Shown: piece by piece, positions 24,319 through 32,937 of the stretch | Position numbering within the stretch: the first letter of the stretch is position 1 | Layout of the letters: each line of letters begins with the position of its first letter | Assembly: GCA_031429355.1 (NCBI GenBank) | Contig: JANOZM010000016.1 | Location: 558,001-622,000, forward strand | DNA: 64,000 nt | Origin: JANOZM01 sp031429355 | Lineage (GTDB): Bacteria; Pseudomonadota; Gammaproteobacteria; Burkholderiales; Burkholderiaceae_E | Reading direction: 5' to 3' | Position numbers and translations under genes: made by a program | Notes under the pieces: model-generated | The model's input: the letters and a program-made list of their open reading frames with translations, nothing else | Database searches by the model: none | Told to the model about the DNA's origin: nothing

Positions 24319-26595
24319 TTGCTTACTAACCGCGTGCAAACAGAAGTTTTTGAATCTAAGACCACAACACCTATTTGGGTGATCTGGGCTGCCTTAGCAC
24401 TACTGACATTAGTAGCCAACACAGTTGCGCAATTTGTTTCCCATGGGGCCCATGCGGGTCTGTTAATTTGGCCTGCAGCTGGCATTGCTTTGGCGGCCAG
24501 TTGGCACTACGGCCCTAAAGTTGTTTTAGGACCCGCAGTTGGTAGCGCGACTTGGGCCTTTGTCTTTTATCGCAGCCCAGCGCTTGCTGTGTTTGCTTTT
24601 TTAATAACGATCGCTGGCCCGCTGGCCGCACGGTTCGTGCTGCGTCGGTTCGCTGACTGGAAGCCAGTAGAACACTCGCTTGACCGCATGGGCCGTTTTG
24701 TTTTTGTGGTGCTTGCTATATCAGCACCCGTTGGCGCGTCGATTGCATTGCTTGCTGCGCAATTCATACCGGGCGATTGGACCAGTGCAGGACATTTTTG
24801 GTTGCACTGGTGGTTAATCGATAGCGTCGGGCAACTACTACTAGCACCCGCCTTATTAGGATGGCTTGGCAACCCTGGCATTGCAAGTAAGAACCCATTA
24901 GCGCAACCTTACGCAGTGAACTCGTTTGGCGTTATTGGCGGTTTGCTGATTGCCAGTTTTAGCCTTGCGTTTGCATGGCTAGAACTACCATTTCACGCCA
25001 ATGCAGTTTGTTTCATTTTTTTCCCGTTAATGGCTTGGGTGGCTATTAACAACCACACCTATATTTTTGCGAATACGGTCTTGTTTGCAAGTTTGCCACT
25101 ACTGGCTTCGCGCGCTGCACAAGTGCGAATCGCAGATACTAAAACACAGGCGACGGGAATTGTTGAAGCGTTTAGCGGTCCCAATTTAAATGCCAACAGT
25201 GCGTTAGATATTTCAGTTTTAGTGTTTACCGCTTGTCTATTAGGCCTACTGCTGCATTCAGTTGCTATTGATCGACGCTTGGCAGTAGCGCGCGTAGCGC
25301 GGCAGGCTCGCGAAGATATGTCTACCGGTTTGCTAAACGACCGCGGCCTTTTAAAAGACCTCGAAGAGGTACTCTCGCGACCTTTGCGAGGCCATTACGG
25401 ATTAATTGGCGTACACCTGACTAACTTCGACTCTTTAAGTGATTTGTGCGGCAGCATGCAGGCCCTGCATTTAGAACAATCAATGGCCGAGTTATTGCGT
25501 CGCCAACCCCAGTCTAAAATGGCGGCACGCATGTCCGCAGGTCGCTACGCGATTGTGGTCGAATCCGATAGCGTAGTAAATGTTCGAGCTATCGCGCGCG
25601 AAATTTACGTTCAAATGACAGCACAATCGTTTCGCACCGAAAATGGTAATTTGCGCTTGCAAGCTTGCGTTGGTGGATTGTTGATCGATCGCAATGTTGC
25701 GATCAATAGCGAAGAGTCCGTCTCTGCTTTGGCCGACGCAATGGCAATTGCGGCAAGCGTACGCGAGCCGCAATTATTTGTTGAACCTTTATCGCAAACC
25801 ATGATCGATGCACGTCGCTCGCACCAGCAACGTATCGAACAAGTGCGTGACGCAATACGTGAACAACGGTTAGAGCTGTATGCGCAACGCATTGTTACTT
25901 TAAAGGGCGACCCTGACGAGTTTAGCTACGAAGTGTTAACTCGTTTGCGGCAGCGCGACGGTAAGTTAATGATGCCACCGGAGTTTATTCCGCTTACGGT
26001 TCAGGCACAGATGAGCGTTGCGCTAGATCGTAGTGTTGTGCAAAAAACATTCGAATGGCTTGGTCGCAATCGCGCTGCATTAGAGCGCACATCTAAGTGT
26101 TCTATTAACTTGTCAGGGTTAACTTTGGGCGACGCAAGTATTGCTTCGTTTATTTTTTCGCAACGCGTATTAAATGAAATACCCGCCAATAAAATCGTCT
26201 TCGAAATTACAGAAAGCGAAGCAATTCGTAATCCAGCAGCGGCCTCTCGTTTAGTCGATTCGCTCAAAGCCGAAGGCTTTGGCATCGCGCTAGATGATTT
26301 TGGAACTGGGTTGGCGACTTTCGAGTATTTAAAACGATTCGCTATCGACTATCTTAAAATTGATGGCAGCTTTGTCCGTACGCTCAAAGCTAATTCAATT
26401 GATGAAGAAATTGTTCGCGCCACTATTCGGGTTGCGAAACATTTAGGCGTAACAACGGTTGCGGAACATGTACACCAACAGTCTGTACTAGATTTACTAA
26501 CGAATTTAGGAATTGACTGTATTCAAGGCGCACTGGTAGGGATGCCCGAACCAATCGACCAGCTGTTTGAAAAAACTGGTATGTTGACTCACTAG
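24319..26595 (+). CDS. MASE1-GGDEF(degenerate)-EAL cyclic-di-GMP signalling protein
   Basis: 758 residues with a TTG start; no ATG is usable before the first membrane helix. The N-terminal about 300 residues hold eight or so membrane helices with MASE1-like features (IWPAAGIALAASWHYGPKVVLGPAVGSATW). A GGDEF domain (about 330-490) follows, whose signature is replaced by SAGRY, so cyclase activity is not expected. The EAL domain (about 500-745) keeps the metal and catalytic residues in YEVLTRL, SINLSG, FEITESEA, LDDFGTG, LKIDGSFV, AEHV and QGALVG, so it is probably an active phosphodiesterase. It is a membrane sensor that would lower c-di-GMP. Confidence 0.88.
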   Translation: MLTNRVQTEVFESKTTTPIWVIWAALALLTLVANTVAQFVSHGAHAGLLIWPAAGIALAASWHYGPKVVLGPAVGSATWAFVFYRSPALAVFAFLITIAGPLAARFVLRRFADWKPVEHSLDRMGRFVFVVLAISAPVGASIALLAAQFIPGDWTSAGHFWLHWWLIDSVGQLLLAPALLGWLGNPGIASKNPLAQPYAVNSFGVIGGLLIASFSLAFAWLELPFHANAVCFIFFPLMAWVAINNHTYIFANTVLFASLPLLASRAAQVRIADTKTQATGIVEAFSGPNLNANSALDISVLVFTACLLGLLLHSVAIDRRLAVARVARQAREDMSTGLLNDRGLLKDLEEVLSRPLRGHYGLIGVHLTNFDSLSDLCGSMQALHLEQSMAELLRRQPQSKMAARMSAGRYAIVVESDSVVNVRAIAREIYVQMTAQSFRTENGNLRLQACVGGLLIDRNVAINSEESVSALADAMAIAASVREPQLFVEPLSQTMIDARRSHQQRIEQVRDAIREQRLELYAQRIVTLKGDPDEFSYEVLTRLRQRDGKLMMPPEFIPLTVQAQMSVALDRSVVQKTFEWLGRNRAALERTSKCSINLSGLTLGDASIASFIFSQRVLNEIPANKIVFEITESEAIRNPAAASRLVDSLKAEGFGIALDDFGTGLATFEYLKRFAIDYLKIDGSFVRTLKANSIDEEIVRATIRVAKHLGVTTVAEHVHQQSVLDLLTNLGIDCIQGALVGMPEPIDQLFEKTGMLTH

Positions 26596-26611
26596 GCTAG
26601 TTAATAAAAAT

Positions 26612-27457
26612 TTAGCGCTTGTTGTTCAAGCTCCAGTCGTATTCTAAGAAACCGATCGATGCTTTGCTATCACGAACAATCTGTTGGCCCGCCGCATCGT
26701 CAGTCATTATGTCGGCGTACTTTGCAAAAAACTGTTCGCGACTGCTAATACCTTTGTAGCCCGAACTCCAATCGACTTTGAACCAATCGAAAATTTTCGA
26801 GACTTCAAGTTTTCCCTCTTGGGCATTAAAACGGTTACGTGTGCGATCCCGCAAAAAACGCCGCGTGCTGTCTTCTAACTGTGCGTCTAGTTTAGAAGCA
26901 ACAATCGCTTCAGGACGTAAAGCGGGGCAACCGATGGAAGCGCAATTAACCACAAAGTGAACGCGCGGCTCGTCGAAAACACCCTTAGCGCGAATCATGT
27001 CGTGCTCTACGTTATCTAGGTGCTTGTCTTCACCCAAAAGCTTTATAAACTTAATACTCCAAGGTTTACTAAATACGCCGCTAATGTCTTTGATCGATTT
27101 TAAATCAGGGAATTTCGTTAAAATTAGCTCGACTGTAAAAGCGTTGTAGACATTGATTAAAAACGCTAATTTCTCATCGCGTTTAAACCCTTCGTATTGG
27201 GCTTTAGTCACTGCCGAATATTGCTCTAGGACTGATTTCAAAGCGGCTCGTTCTGCGGCGAATGCCCGGTAGTTAACGGCGCTAGTAGTTCCCGCTGCGT
27301 TCCACGACACATGCTTTTTAATTAAAGCATCCCATGCCGCGTGCGTATGATCAAAGCCGCTTTGTGCGAATACCGGCGCGGCAACTAAAGACAAAGAACC
27401 AGCGACACCGATGGCTAATAAAGTACGACGCCGTTGAAGATTTAAACTTGATTCCAT
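26612..27457 (-). CDS. DUF547 protein with Tat-like signal peptide
   Basis: 281 residues from the ATG at 27457, which has an AGG about 10 nt upstream and places LNLQRRRTLLAIGVAG at the N-terminus. The Arg triplet before a modest hydrophobic stretch ending PVFAQS resembles a Tat signal. The mature protein has the DUF547 core: LAFLINVYNAFTVELIL, HDMIRAKGVFDEPRVHFVVNCASIGCP with its Cys pair, and LRDRTRN. The fold is thought to be related to transglutaminase/thioredoxin-type proteins, but the function is not established. It lies about 60 bp after a TVP38-flavoprotein reductase on the same strand, and the two are probably co-transcribed. Confidence 0.85.
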   Translation of the reverse strand: MESSLNLQRRRTLLAIGVAGSLSLVAAPVFAQSGFDHTHAAWDALIKKHVSWNAAGTTSAVNYRAFAAERAALKSVLEQYSAVTKAQYEGFKRDEKLAFLINVYNAFTVELILTKFPDLKSIKDISGVFSKPWSIKFIKLLGEDKHLDNVEHDMIRAKGVFDEPRVHFVVNCASIGCPALRPEAIVASKLDAQLEDSTRRFLRDRTRNRFNAQEGKLEVSKIFDWFKVDWSSGYKGISSREQFFAKYADIMTDDAAGQQIVRDSKASIGFLEYDWSLNNKR

Positions 27458-27519
27458 GCTCTGCTGACCTACTTTCATTAAACGTGTTGTTGCCAAGGTT
27501 ATTACCTAAAATTGATTTT

Positions 27520-29670
27520 TTAACCGCGCTGCCAGCGATGAAACTTTTCGACCCATTTCAACAAACCTTGCGGTGCATGCGCCTTTTTCCAAACACCCGC
27601 AACCATCTTGTTCGATTCAGCCAAGGTTGGATAAATATGAATAGTTCCCAAAATTTTGTTTAAGCCATACCCGTGCTTCATCGCGGCAACAAACTCCGCA
27701 ATCAAATCACCCGCATGCTCACCTACGATAGTCACGCCAAGAATTTTGTCCTTACCAGGTACGGTTAAAACTTTTACAAAACCGTGGGCAACTGCGTCGG
27801 CAATGGCTCGATCTAAATCATCGATACCGTAGCTTGATACTTCGTAAGCAATACCTTGCTGTTTGGCTTCTTGCTCGTTAAGGCCTACACGAGCGCACTC
27901 GGGCTCGGTAAAAGTTGCCCAAGGCACCACACGATAGTCCACCGGAAAGCTCTTAAACTTACCAAACAATCCGTTTACGGCCGCATACCACGCCATGTGT
28001 GAGGCGATGTGGGTAAATTGATAAGGACCGGCTACATCGCCTGCTGCAAAAATATTTGGGTACTTTGTTTGTAAGCGATCATTTATTTCAACTGTACGCG
28101 TTTTTGCCAGGCCAATACCCAATGTTTCGAGACCAAAACCAGTAACCCGCGCAGAACGGCCCACGGCACACAACAACATATCGAACGCAATTTTTACTTC
28201 ACTGCCGCGATGCTCGGCAATTAGAATTTTTTCCCCGCCTTCAACTTCAAACCGCAAGGCTTTATGCTCTAAACGAACATCAACGCCATCGGCCAAAAAT
28301 GATCTTAAAACTAAGTCGGATACTTCAATATCTTCGCGAGCCAATAAACGTGAGCCCATTTCAACTTGCGTCACAGTTGACCCTAAGCGGGCAAACGCTT
28401 GAGTTAACTCCGAACCGATTGGACCACCGCCTAAAACGAGCAAGCGCTTGGGTTGTTCACGAATTTCCCAAATAGTGTCCGAAGTAAAGTACCCAGTGTT
28501 TTCGATACCTGGAATTGGCGGAACGAAGGGTCTAGCGCCCGTTGCAATAACAATGTTCTTTGTTGTTACTGTTTTTTTGCTACCGTCGTTGAGGGCGATT
28601 TCCACTTCCCAAGGCGATTTGATCGTAGCCGCACCTTGCAAACAATCTACACCTAAACCGGTAAAACGCTCGACTGAATCATGCGGTTCGATTTCTTTAA
28701 TGACATGCTGAATTCGCTCCATTACTTTTGCGAAATCCATCTTTACATCAATTGCTTCCAAGCCGTAGCGTTCAGCGTGCTTGGCTTGCGAAACGATGCG
28801 GGCCGTTTTTATTAAAGCTTTGCTGGGTACGCAGCCAGTGTTTAAACAATCGCCGCCCATTTTATTTTTTTCAACTAAGGTTACCTTGGCTTTAACTGCT
28901 GCTGCAATTAAGGCTGTAATCAAACCAGCGCTTCCGCCGCCAATCACAACCATGTTGGTGTCAAATTTCGCAGGTTTTTTCCAACCTTGGTAAACCTTGT
29001 TGGCCTTTATGATGTCTAATATTTTTTTAGCAATTAGGGGAAACAAACCTAGCGCTGCAAATGCACCCAACAAACCGGGTGAGGCAATGCCTTTGAGCGA
29101 ACTAATTTTGCTTAATTCGGTACCCGCTAAAACGTACACAATCGTCGCTGGCAACATCCCCAATTGGCTGACCCACGCGTAAGTGAAGGTTTTAATTTTG
29201 GTCAGGCCCATCAATAAATTGACAGCGAAAAATGGGAACACGGGCACTAGGCGAAGGGTAAACAAATAAAAACCGCCCTCTTTGTCGATCCCTTCATTAA
29301 TGGCCGCAAGTTTGCTGCCAAACTTAGTTTGCACCCAATCACGCAACAAAAAGCGTGAGCCTAAAAACGCCAAGGTTGCGCCAATAGTGGACGCGATCGA
29401 AACGATAATTGTGCCGTTGACTAAGCCGAACAACGCACCACCTAACAAGGTGAGAAAAGCCGCGCCAGGAATGGACAAAGCCGCCATCGCGATGTAAATC
29501 GCAAGAAATCCAAAAATAATTTTGCTTGGGTTTTCGGCGTAGGCCGTTGCGAATCGAGCTTGCTGGTTCTTTATCGACTCCAGATTGAAGTACTGATACC
29601 AGCCTTGTTGAAAGAACAAAGAAACGAGCAACAAAGCAATAACAACCAGAACTACTTTTTTAATTTTCAC
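27520..29670 (-). CDS. TVP38/TMEM64 membrane domain fused to mercuric-reductase-like flavoprotein
   Basis: 716 residues. The first about 220 form a TVP38/TMEM64 (SNARE-associated, DedA-related) membrane domain, with GAAFLTLLGGALFGLVNGTIIV and FFAVNLLMGLTKIKTFTY as its signature segments. Residues about 235-716 are a class I pyridine nucleotide-disulfide oxidoreductase: FAD motif GGGSAGLITALIAAAVKAK, redox CxxxxC in GGDCLNTGCVPSKALI, NAD(P) motif GGGPIGSELTQAFARLG, GDVAGPYQFTHIASHMA and C-terminal HIYPTLAESNKM. The N-terminal HMA domain and C-terminal Cys pair of true MerA are absent, so mercury is an unlikely substrate. The reductase would face the cytoplasm, tethered to a lipid- or ion-handling membrane domain. 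Confidence 0.92.
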   Translation of the reverse strand: MKIKKVVLVVIALLLVSLFFQQGWYQYFNLESIKNQQARFATAYAENPSKIIFGFLAIYIAMAALSIPGAAFLTLLGGALFGLVNGTIIVSIASTIGATLAFLGSRFLLRDWVQTKFGSKLAAINEGIDKEGGFYLFTLRLVPVFPFFAVNLLMGLTKIKTFTYAWVSQLGMLPATIVYVLAGTELSKISSLKGIASPGLLGAFAALGLFPLIAKKILDIIKANKVYQGWKKPAKFDTNMVVIGGGSAGLITALIAAAVKAKVTLVEKNKMGGDCLNTGCVPSKALIKTARIVSQAKHAERYGLEAIDVKMDFAKVMERIQHVIKEIEPHDSVERFTGLGVDCLQGAATIKSPWEVEIALNDGSKKTVTTKNIVIATGARPFVPPIPGIENTGYFTSDTIWEIREQPKRLLVLGGGPIGSELTQAFARLGSTVTQVEMGSRLLAREDIEVSDLVLRSFLADGVDVRLEHKALRFEVEGGEKILIAEHRGSEVKIAFDMLLCAVGRSARVTGFGLETLGIGLAKTRTVEINDRLQTKYPNIFAAGDVAGPYQFTHIASHMAWYAAVNGLFGKFKSFPVDYRVVPWATFTEPECARVGLNEQEAKQQGIAYEVSSYGIDDLDRAIADAVAHGFVKVLTVPGKDKILGVTIVGEHAGDLIAEFVAAMKHGYGLNKILGTIHIYPTLAESNKMVAGVWKKAHAPQGLLKWVEKFHRWQRG

Positions 29671-29798
29671 AAACTATTCCGAGATCGATTCCAAAAGAAC
29701 ATTTTAGGGAGTAACCAAACCAAACACGCCGACTAATTGTAGATAACGTAAACGCACACAGCTATTGCAGTCGTCAACCCAAATTATCCCTTACAACA

Positions 29799-31076
29799 CT
29801 AGGGTCTAGGGTTGTTTTCGCGGCGACGGACGGTCTGAGCTGACGTTAGGATCAGTTGTTGCAAATAGTGGTCATAAAAATCAGCATTACCAATACCAAC
29901 TAGCGGTTCGCCCAACGAGTGACCGGTGCGATCAAAAACCATGAGAGTGGGCGATCGATTTATTTTCAGCGTTTTAGCGTATTGACGAAAACTTGTAGAG
30001 CGCCCTTGAAAATCAATTAAAGAGGTTTCGCGATCGAAGAACACTTCGCGCAAATGAATTTTTACGCCATCAATTTCTAGGGGAATTCCAGGTAAATAAG
30101 CGCGTCGTAAAATTTCGCAATACGGGCATCCAGTAGTGGAAAAAACAATTACAACTACGCCTAAAGCCTTCGGTTCTTTCCCAATTACTTGCGATAAATC
30201 GGTGGCGGTTTGTAGCCTCGGTTTTAGGCCCGCGGTTTGAACAGTAGATGCCGATTGATTTGATGTTTGCGTTTGCGTTTGTGCCTGCACTGGAGCAACG
30301 ATTACAGCCCCCGAAACCAGTTTTAATCCAGCAATAATTAAAACAGCTCCAAGTAGACGCTTAATCGTTTGCGGAGCAATAAATTGACTACCCAAAGTGC
30401 TGCCAATCAGTCCACCAAAGCCCGCGGCCGCCAACAACCAAATAATTGTGCTCGGTAAGGCTTGCGTGCTCGCAATGTTGCCCAGCAAACCCGCGGTTGA
30501 ATTAAATAAAATAAATAGCACTGAGACACCCGCGGCTACTTTGGGCTTGGCCCAATTCATCATCAACAATAGAGGCGTCAAAAAGATTCCTCCCCCTGTC
30601 CCAGTTAGGCCGGATAAAAGACCGATAGCTGCACCAATCAATAGTGCCAGCACTATGGGTGGTTTTTTAGACGCTAACGCGACGGCGTTTTGAAGTGCAT
30701 CTTTTTTAAATGTAGGCGCAATTAAATGCCAAGCCGAATACAACAGCACTAGACCCAACAGCCCCTTAAACCATGTCACAGGCAAATTAACGTAGCCACC
30801 AAGGTATGCGCCGGGAATTGCTAAAAGCGCAAAAGGCCAAAACAGTGGCCAAGAAAAATTTCCGCGCCTAATAAACTGAAAACTGCCAATTAACGCGACT
30901 AAAATATTGAGCGCTAAGGCCGTAGGTTTTATCGATGATGGCGCCAAACTAAGTAACGACATTACGGCAATATAGCCCGATGCACCTGCATGTCCGACGC
31001 TAGAGTACAAAATGGCTACAAGAAAAATTCCTGAGATCAGCAGCCAGCCGCTATTAGCGTTTAAAAATTCAGTCAT
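29799..31076 (-). CDS. TauE/SafE permease fused to a thioredoxin-like domain
   Basis: 425 residues. Residues about 1-260 are a TauE/SafE-type anion permease with eight helices and repeated glycine-rich motifs (YSSVGHAGASGYIA and GAAIGLLSGLTGTGGGIFLTPLLLM). After a Gln/Thr-rich linker (about 268-285) comes a thioredoxin-like domain with FSTTGCPYCEILRRAYLPG (the CxxC), a Glu/Asp-containing strand and the cis-Pro NRSPTLMVFD, close to SoxW-like or DsbA-like oxidoreductases. Sulfite, sulfoacetate or other sulfur anions are typical TauE substrates; the attached CxxC suggests thiol chemistry on the transported compound or the protein itself. It starts 9 bp after nei. Confidence 0.9.
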   Translation of the reverse strand: MTEFLNANSGWLLISGIFLVAILYSSVGHAGASGYIAVMSLLSLAPSSIKPTALALNILVALIGSFQFIRRGNFSWPLFWPFALLAIPGAYLGGYVNLPVTWFKGLLGLVLLYSAWHLIAPTFKKDALQNAVALASKKPPIVLALLIGAAIGLLSGLTGTGGGIFLTPLLLMMNWAKPKVAAGVSVLFILFNSTAGLLGNIASTQALPSTIIWLLAAAGFGGLIGSTLGSQFIAPQTIKRLLGAVLIIAGLKLVSGAVIVAPVQAQTQTQTSNQSASTVQTAGLKPRLQTATDLSQVIGKEPKALGVVVIVFSTTGCPYCEILRRAYLPGIPLEIDGVKIHLREVFFDRETSLIDFQGRSTSFRQYAKTLKINRSPTLMVFDRTGHSLGEPLVGIGNADFYDHYLQQLILTSAQTVRRRENNPRP

Positions 31077-31085
31077 TGTGTAATT

Positions 31086-31895
31086 TTAAGCTTGACAGGC
31101 TGGACAGTAAAACAGCCCTCGCCCACCTTGTTCGACACGGGCAATTGAGTTGCCGCAGTCCCAACAAGGCAAACCCTCTCGATCAAAGGCAAAAAACCGC
31201 GCTTGCTCGTAGTCTACCCCTTGGCGCAATGATTGAAGGTATTGGGACATTGGACGAACAACCCCGTTATTTTTGACGCTGCGTTGAGTAAGTTGCTTGG
31301 CCGCTCGCCCAATCAATTGCAATTGTTTTTGAGTGAGCGCACCAATCTTTAATAGTGGATTTATTTTAGCTAAAAACAATATGTCGGCCCTCAAATAGTT
31401 GCCCAAACCAGCTACCACTTGCTGGCTTAATAAAGCATCTGCAATAACGCGTTTAGGAAACGTACTTAAGCGTTGCGCAATTTGTGCAGCCGTTACTGCA
31501 ACTTCCAACACTTCGGGGCCAAGCTTTGCAATGTAGGGATGCTCGTGTTCTTGCCCTCGCTTTAACCACATAAAATCCGTTGCGCTATACAAAACCACTT
31601 TGGCTTGGTCGGTTTCAAAGATTAGGCGCACTTGTTTTGCTAGCAATGACTCAGACTTTTTGTGAACGACCCATTGGCCATACAATTGGTTGTGCGAATA
31701 AAGTACTGCACCATGGCCAAACTCGGTCAGCATTGCCTTGCTGCGGGCATAGACCCGATTTATTTGCACCCGTTTCGGCCATTGCCGCTGGGTAGGCTGC
31801 GACTTAGAGTACAAAAACTGAACACTTACGGATTGACCCGCAATCGCATCATGGACTTCACGCGCGGCTAAGAATATTTCTGGACCTTCAGGCAT
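31086..31895 (-). CDS. nei: Endonuclease VIII (Nei/Fpg family DNA glycosylase)
   Basis: 269 residues. The N-terminal catalytic MPEGPEI (Pro as nucleophile, Glu) follows Met removal. The helix-two-turn-helix region GLGNYLRADILFLAKINP and the C-terminal zinc finger C-W-D-C ... C-P-A-C are present. It excises oxidised pyrimidines and nicks abasic sites. The PEGPEI start and the GNYLRADIL segment favour Nei over Fpg. It is the first gene of a run with the TauE-thioredoxin fusion 9 bp downstream, which places a DNA oxidation-repair enzyme with redox membrane proteins. Confidence 0.92.
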   Translation of the reverse strand: MPEGPEIFLAAREVHDAIAGQSVSVQFLYSKSQPTQRQWPKRVQINRVYARSKAMLTEFGHGAVLYSHNQLYGQWVVHKKSESLLAKQVRLIFETDQAKVVLYSATDFMWLKRGQEHEHPYIAKLGPEVLEVAVTAAQIAQRLSTFPKRVIADALLSQQVVAGLGNYLRADILFLAKINPLLKIGALTQKQLQLIGRAAKQLTQRSVKNNGVVRPMSQYLQSLRQGVDYEQARFFAFDREGLPCWDCGNSIARVEQGGRGLFYCPACQA

Positions 31896-31992
31896 TTTGC
31901 TTTCTCGTGCTCACGTCGCAAGACTTCCCATAGTGTAATTCAAGTTTAGTAGCAACGCGGCAAGCTAGAATATAGCCTATGGCGAAAACATC

Positions 31993-32937
31993 ATGGCTCT
32001 GAACGCAAGCGCATCAACGAAAGGCTTAATACTTACACTGTGCGCGGTTGTTTTATGGGGCATGCAGCATCCCATTTCAAAAAACGCTATGGGCTCGATG
32101 GACGGCTTTACTTTAACGCTATTGCGCTATGGCATTGCTTGTGTTGGTTTCGTTGCAATCTTGCTTTTTTTAGAAGGCAAAGCGGCTTTTAATTTTGGCC
32201 AACAGCGCAAATTGGCTCTATTGGCAGGCACTCTCGGCATGGCAGGCTCGGCGTTGTTGGTCTTTAACGGCATTAATCTAACAACCCCCGAAGTGGCCGT
32301 TATTATTTTGGCATTGCAGCCTGCCTTATCAGCTGTTATCCAATGGTTTGTTGTTGGAAAACGCCCGCCTACAATTACGATTGTTTGTATGCTTTTCGCT
32401 TTTTTGGGCATCGTACTGGTGGTCACTCGTGGGGGCCAATCACTCGATTTTTTAATCAAAAGCAATTCAAACCAGTTGCTTGGCGAAGTTTTGGTTTTAC
32501 TGGGCGCCTTGGCATGGGTAATTTACACCTTGCTGTGTTCGCGCCTAGTTGGTTGGTCTAGCTGGAAAGCTACTACGCTAACTTGCCTACCTGCCTTGGC
32601 ACTTATTTTTGTCACGTGGTTAATCGCCTATGCTTTTGGGCAAGTTCGCCTACCCACAGCTCAAGCCTATCCGCAAATTATTTGGCAAGTTGCCTATGTT
32701 TCGTTGGCGAGGGTATTGCTCGCCATGTTGCTGTGGAATAAAGGCACTCAGTTAATCAGCTCGTTAGATTCACTTTTATTACTGAGCTTAATGCCAGTAA
32801 TTACATTCGCCTATCGCGCTTTTGAAGGTGCCAAATTTAATTTGTACGAGTTGTTAGGCGCACTAATTGTGGTCGCCGCTTTAGTAACAAACAACCTGTT
32901 GCTACGCCAGCGAGTTAAGCCGGTAGCCAAGGTTTAG
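31993..32937 (+). CDS. EamA/DMT-family permease
   Basis: 314 residues with ten predicted membrane helices in two EamA repeats (VVLWGMQHPISKNAMGSMDGFTLTLLRYGIA and VLVLLGALAWVIYTLLCSRLVGWSSWKATTLT). Members export or import small metabolites such as amino acids and nucleosides; the substrate cannot be read from the sequence. Its 3' end overlaps the convergent alkB-like gene by 4 bp. Confidence 0.88.
   Translation: MALNASASTKGLILTLCAVVLWGMQHPISKNAMGSMDGFTLTLLRYGIACVGFVAILLFLEGKAAFNFGQQRKLALLAGTLGMAGSALLVFNGINLTTPEVAVIILALQPALSAVIQWFVVGKRPPTITIVCMLFAFLGIVLVVTRGGQSLDFLIKSNSNQLLGEVLVLLGALAWVIYTLLCSRLVGWSSWKATTLTCLPALALIFVTWLIAYAFGQVRLPTAQAYPQIIWQVAYVSLARVLLAMLLWNKGTQLISSLDSLLLLSLMPVITFAYRAFEGAKFNLYELLGALIVVAALVTNNLLLRQRVKPVAKV

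Noticed and set aside
27520..29670. Mercuric reductase (mer operon)
   Set aside because: The protein lacks the HMA domain and the C-terminal Cys pair that bind Hg(II), and no merR, merT or merP is nearby.
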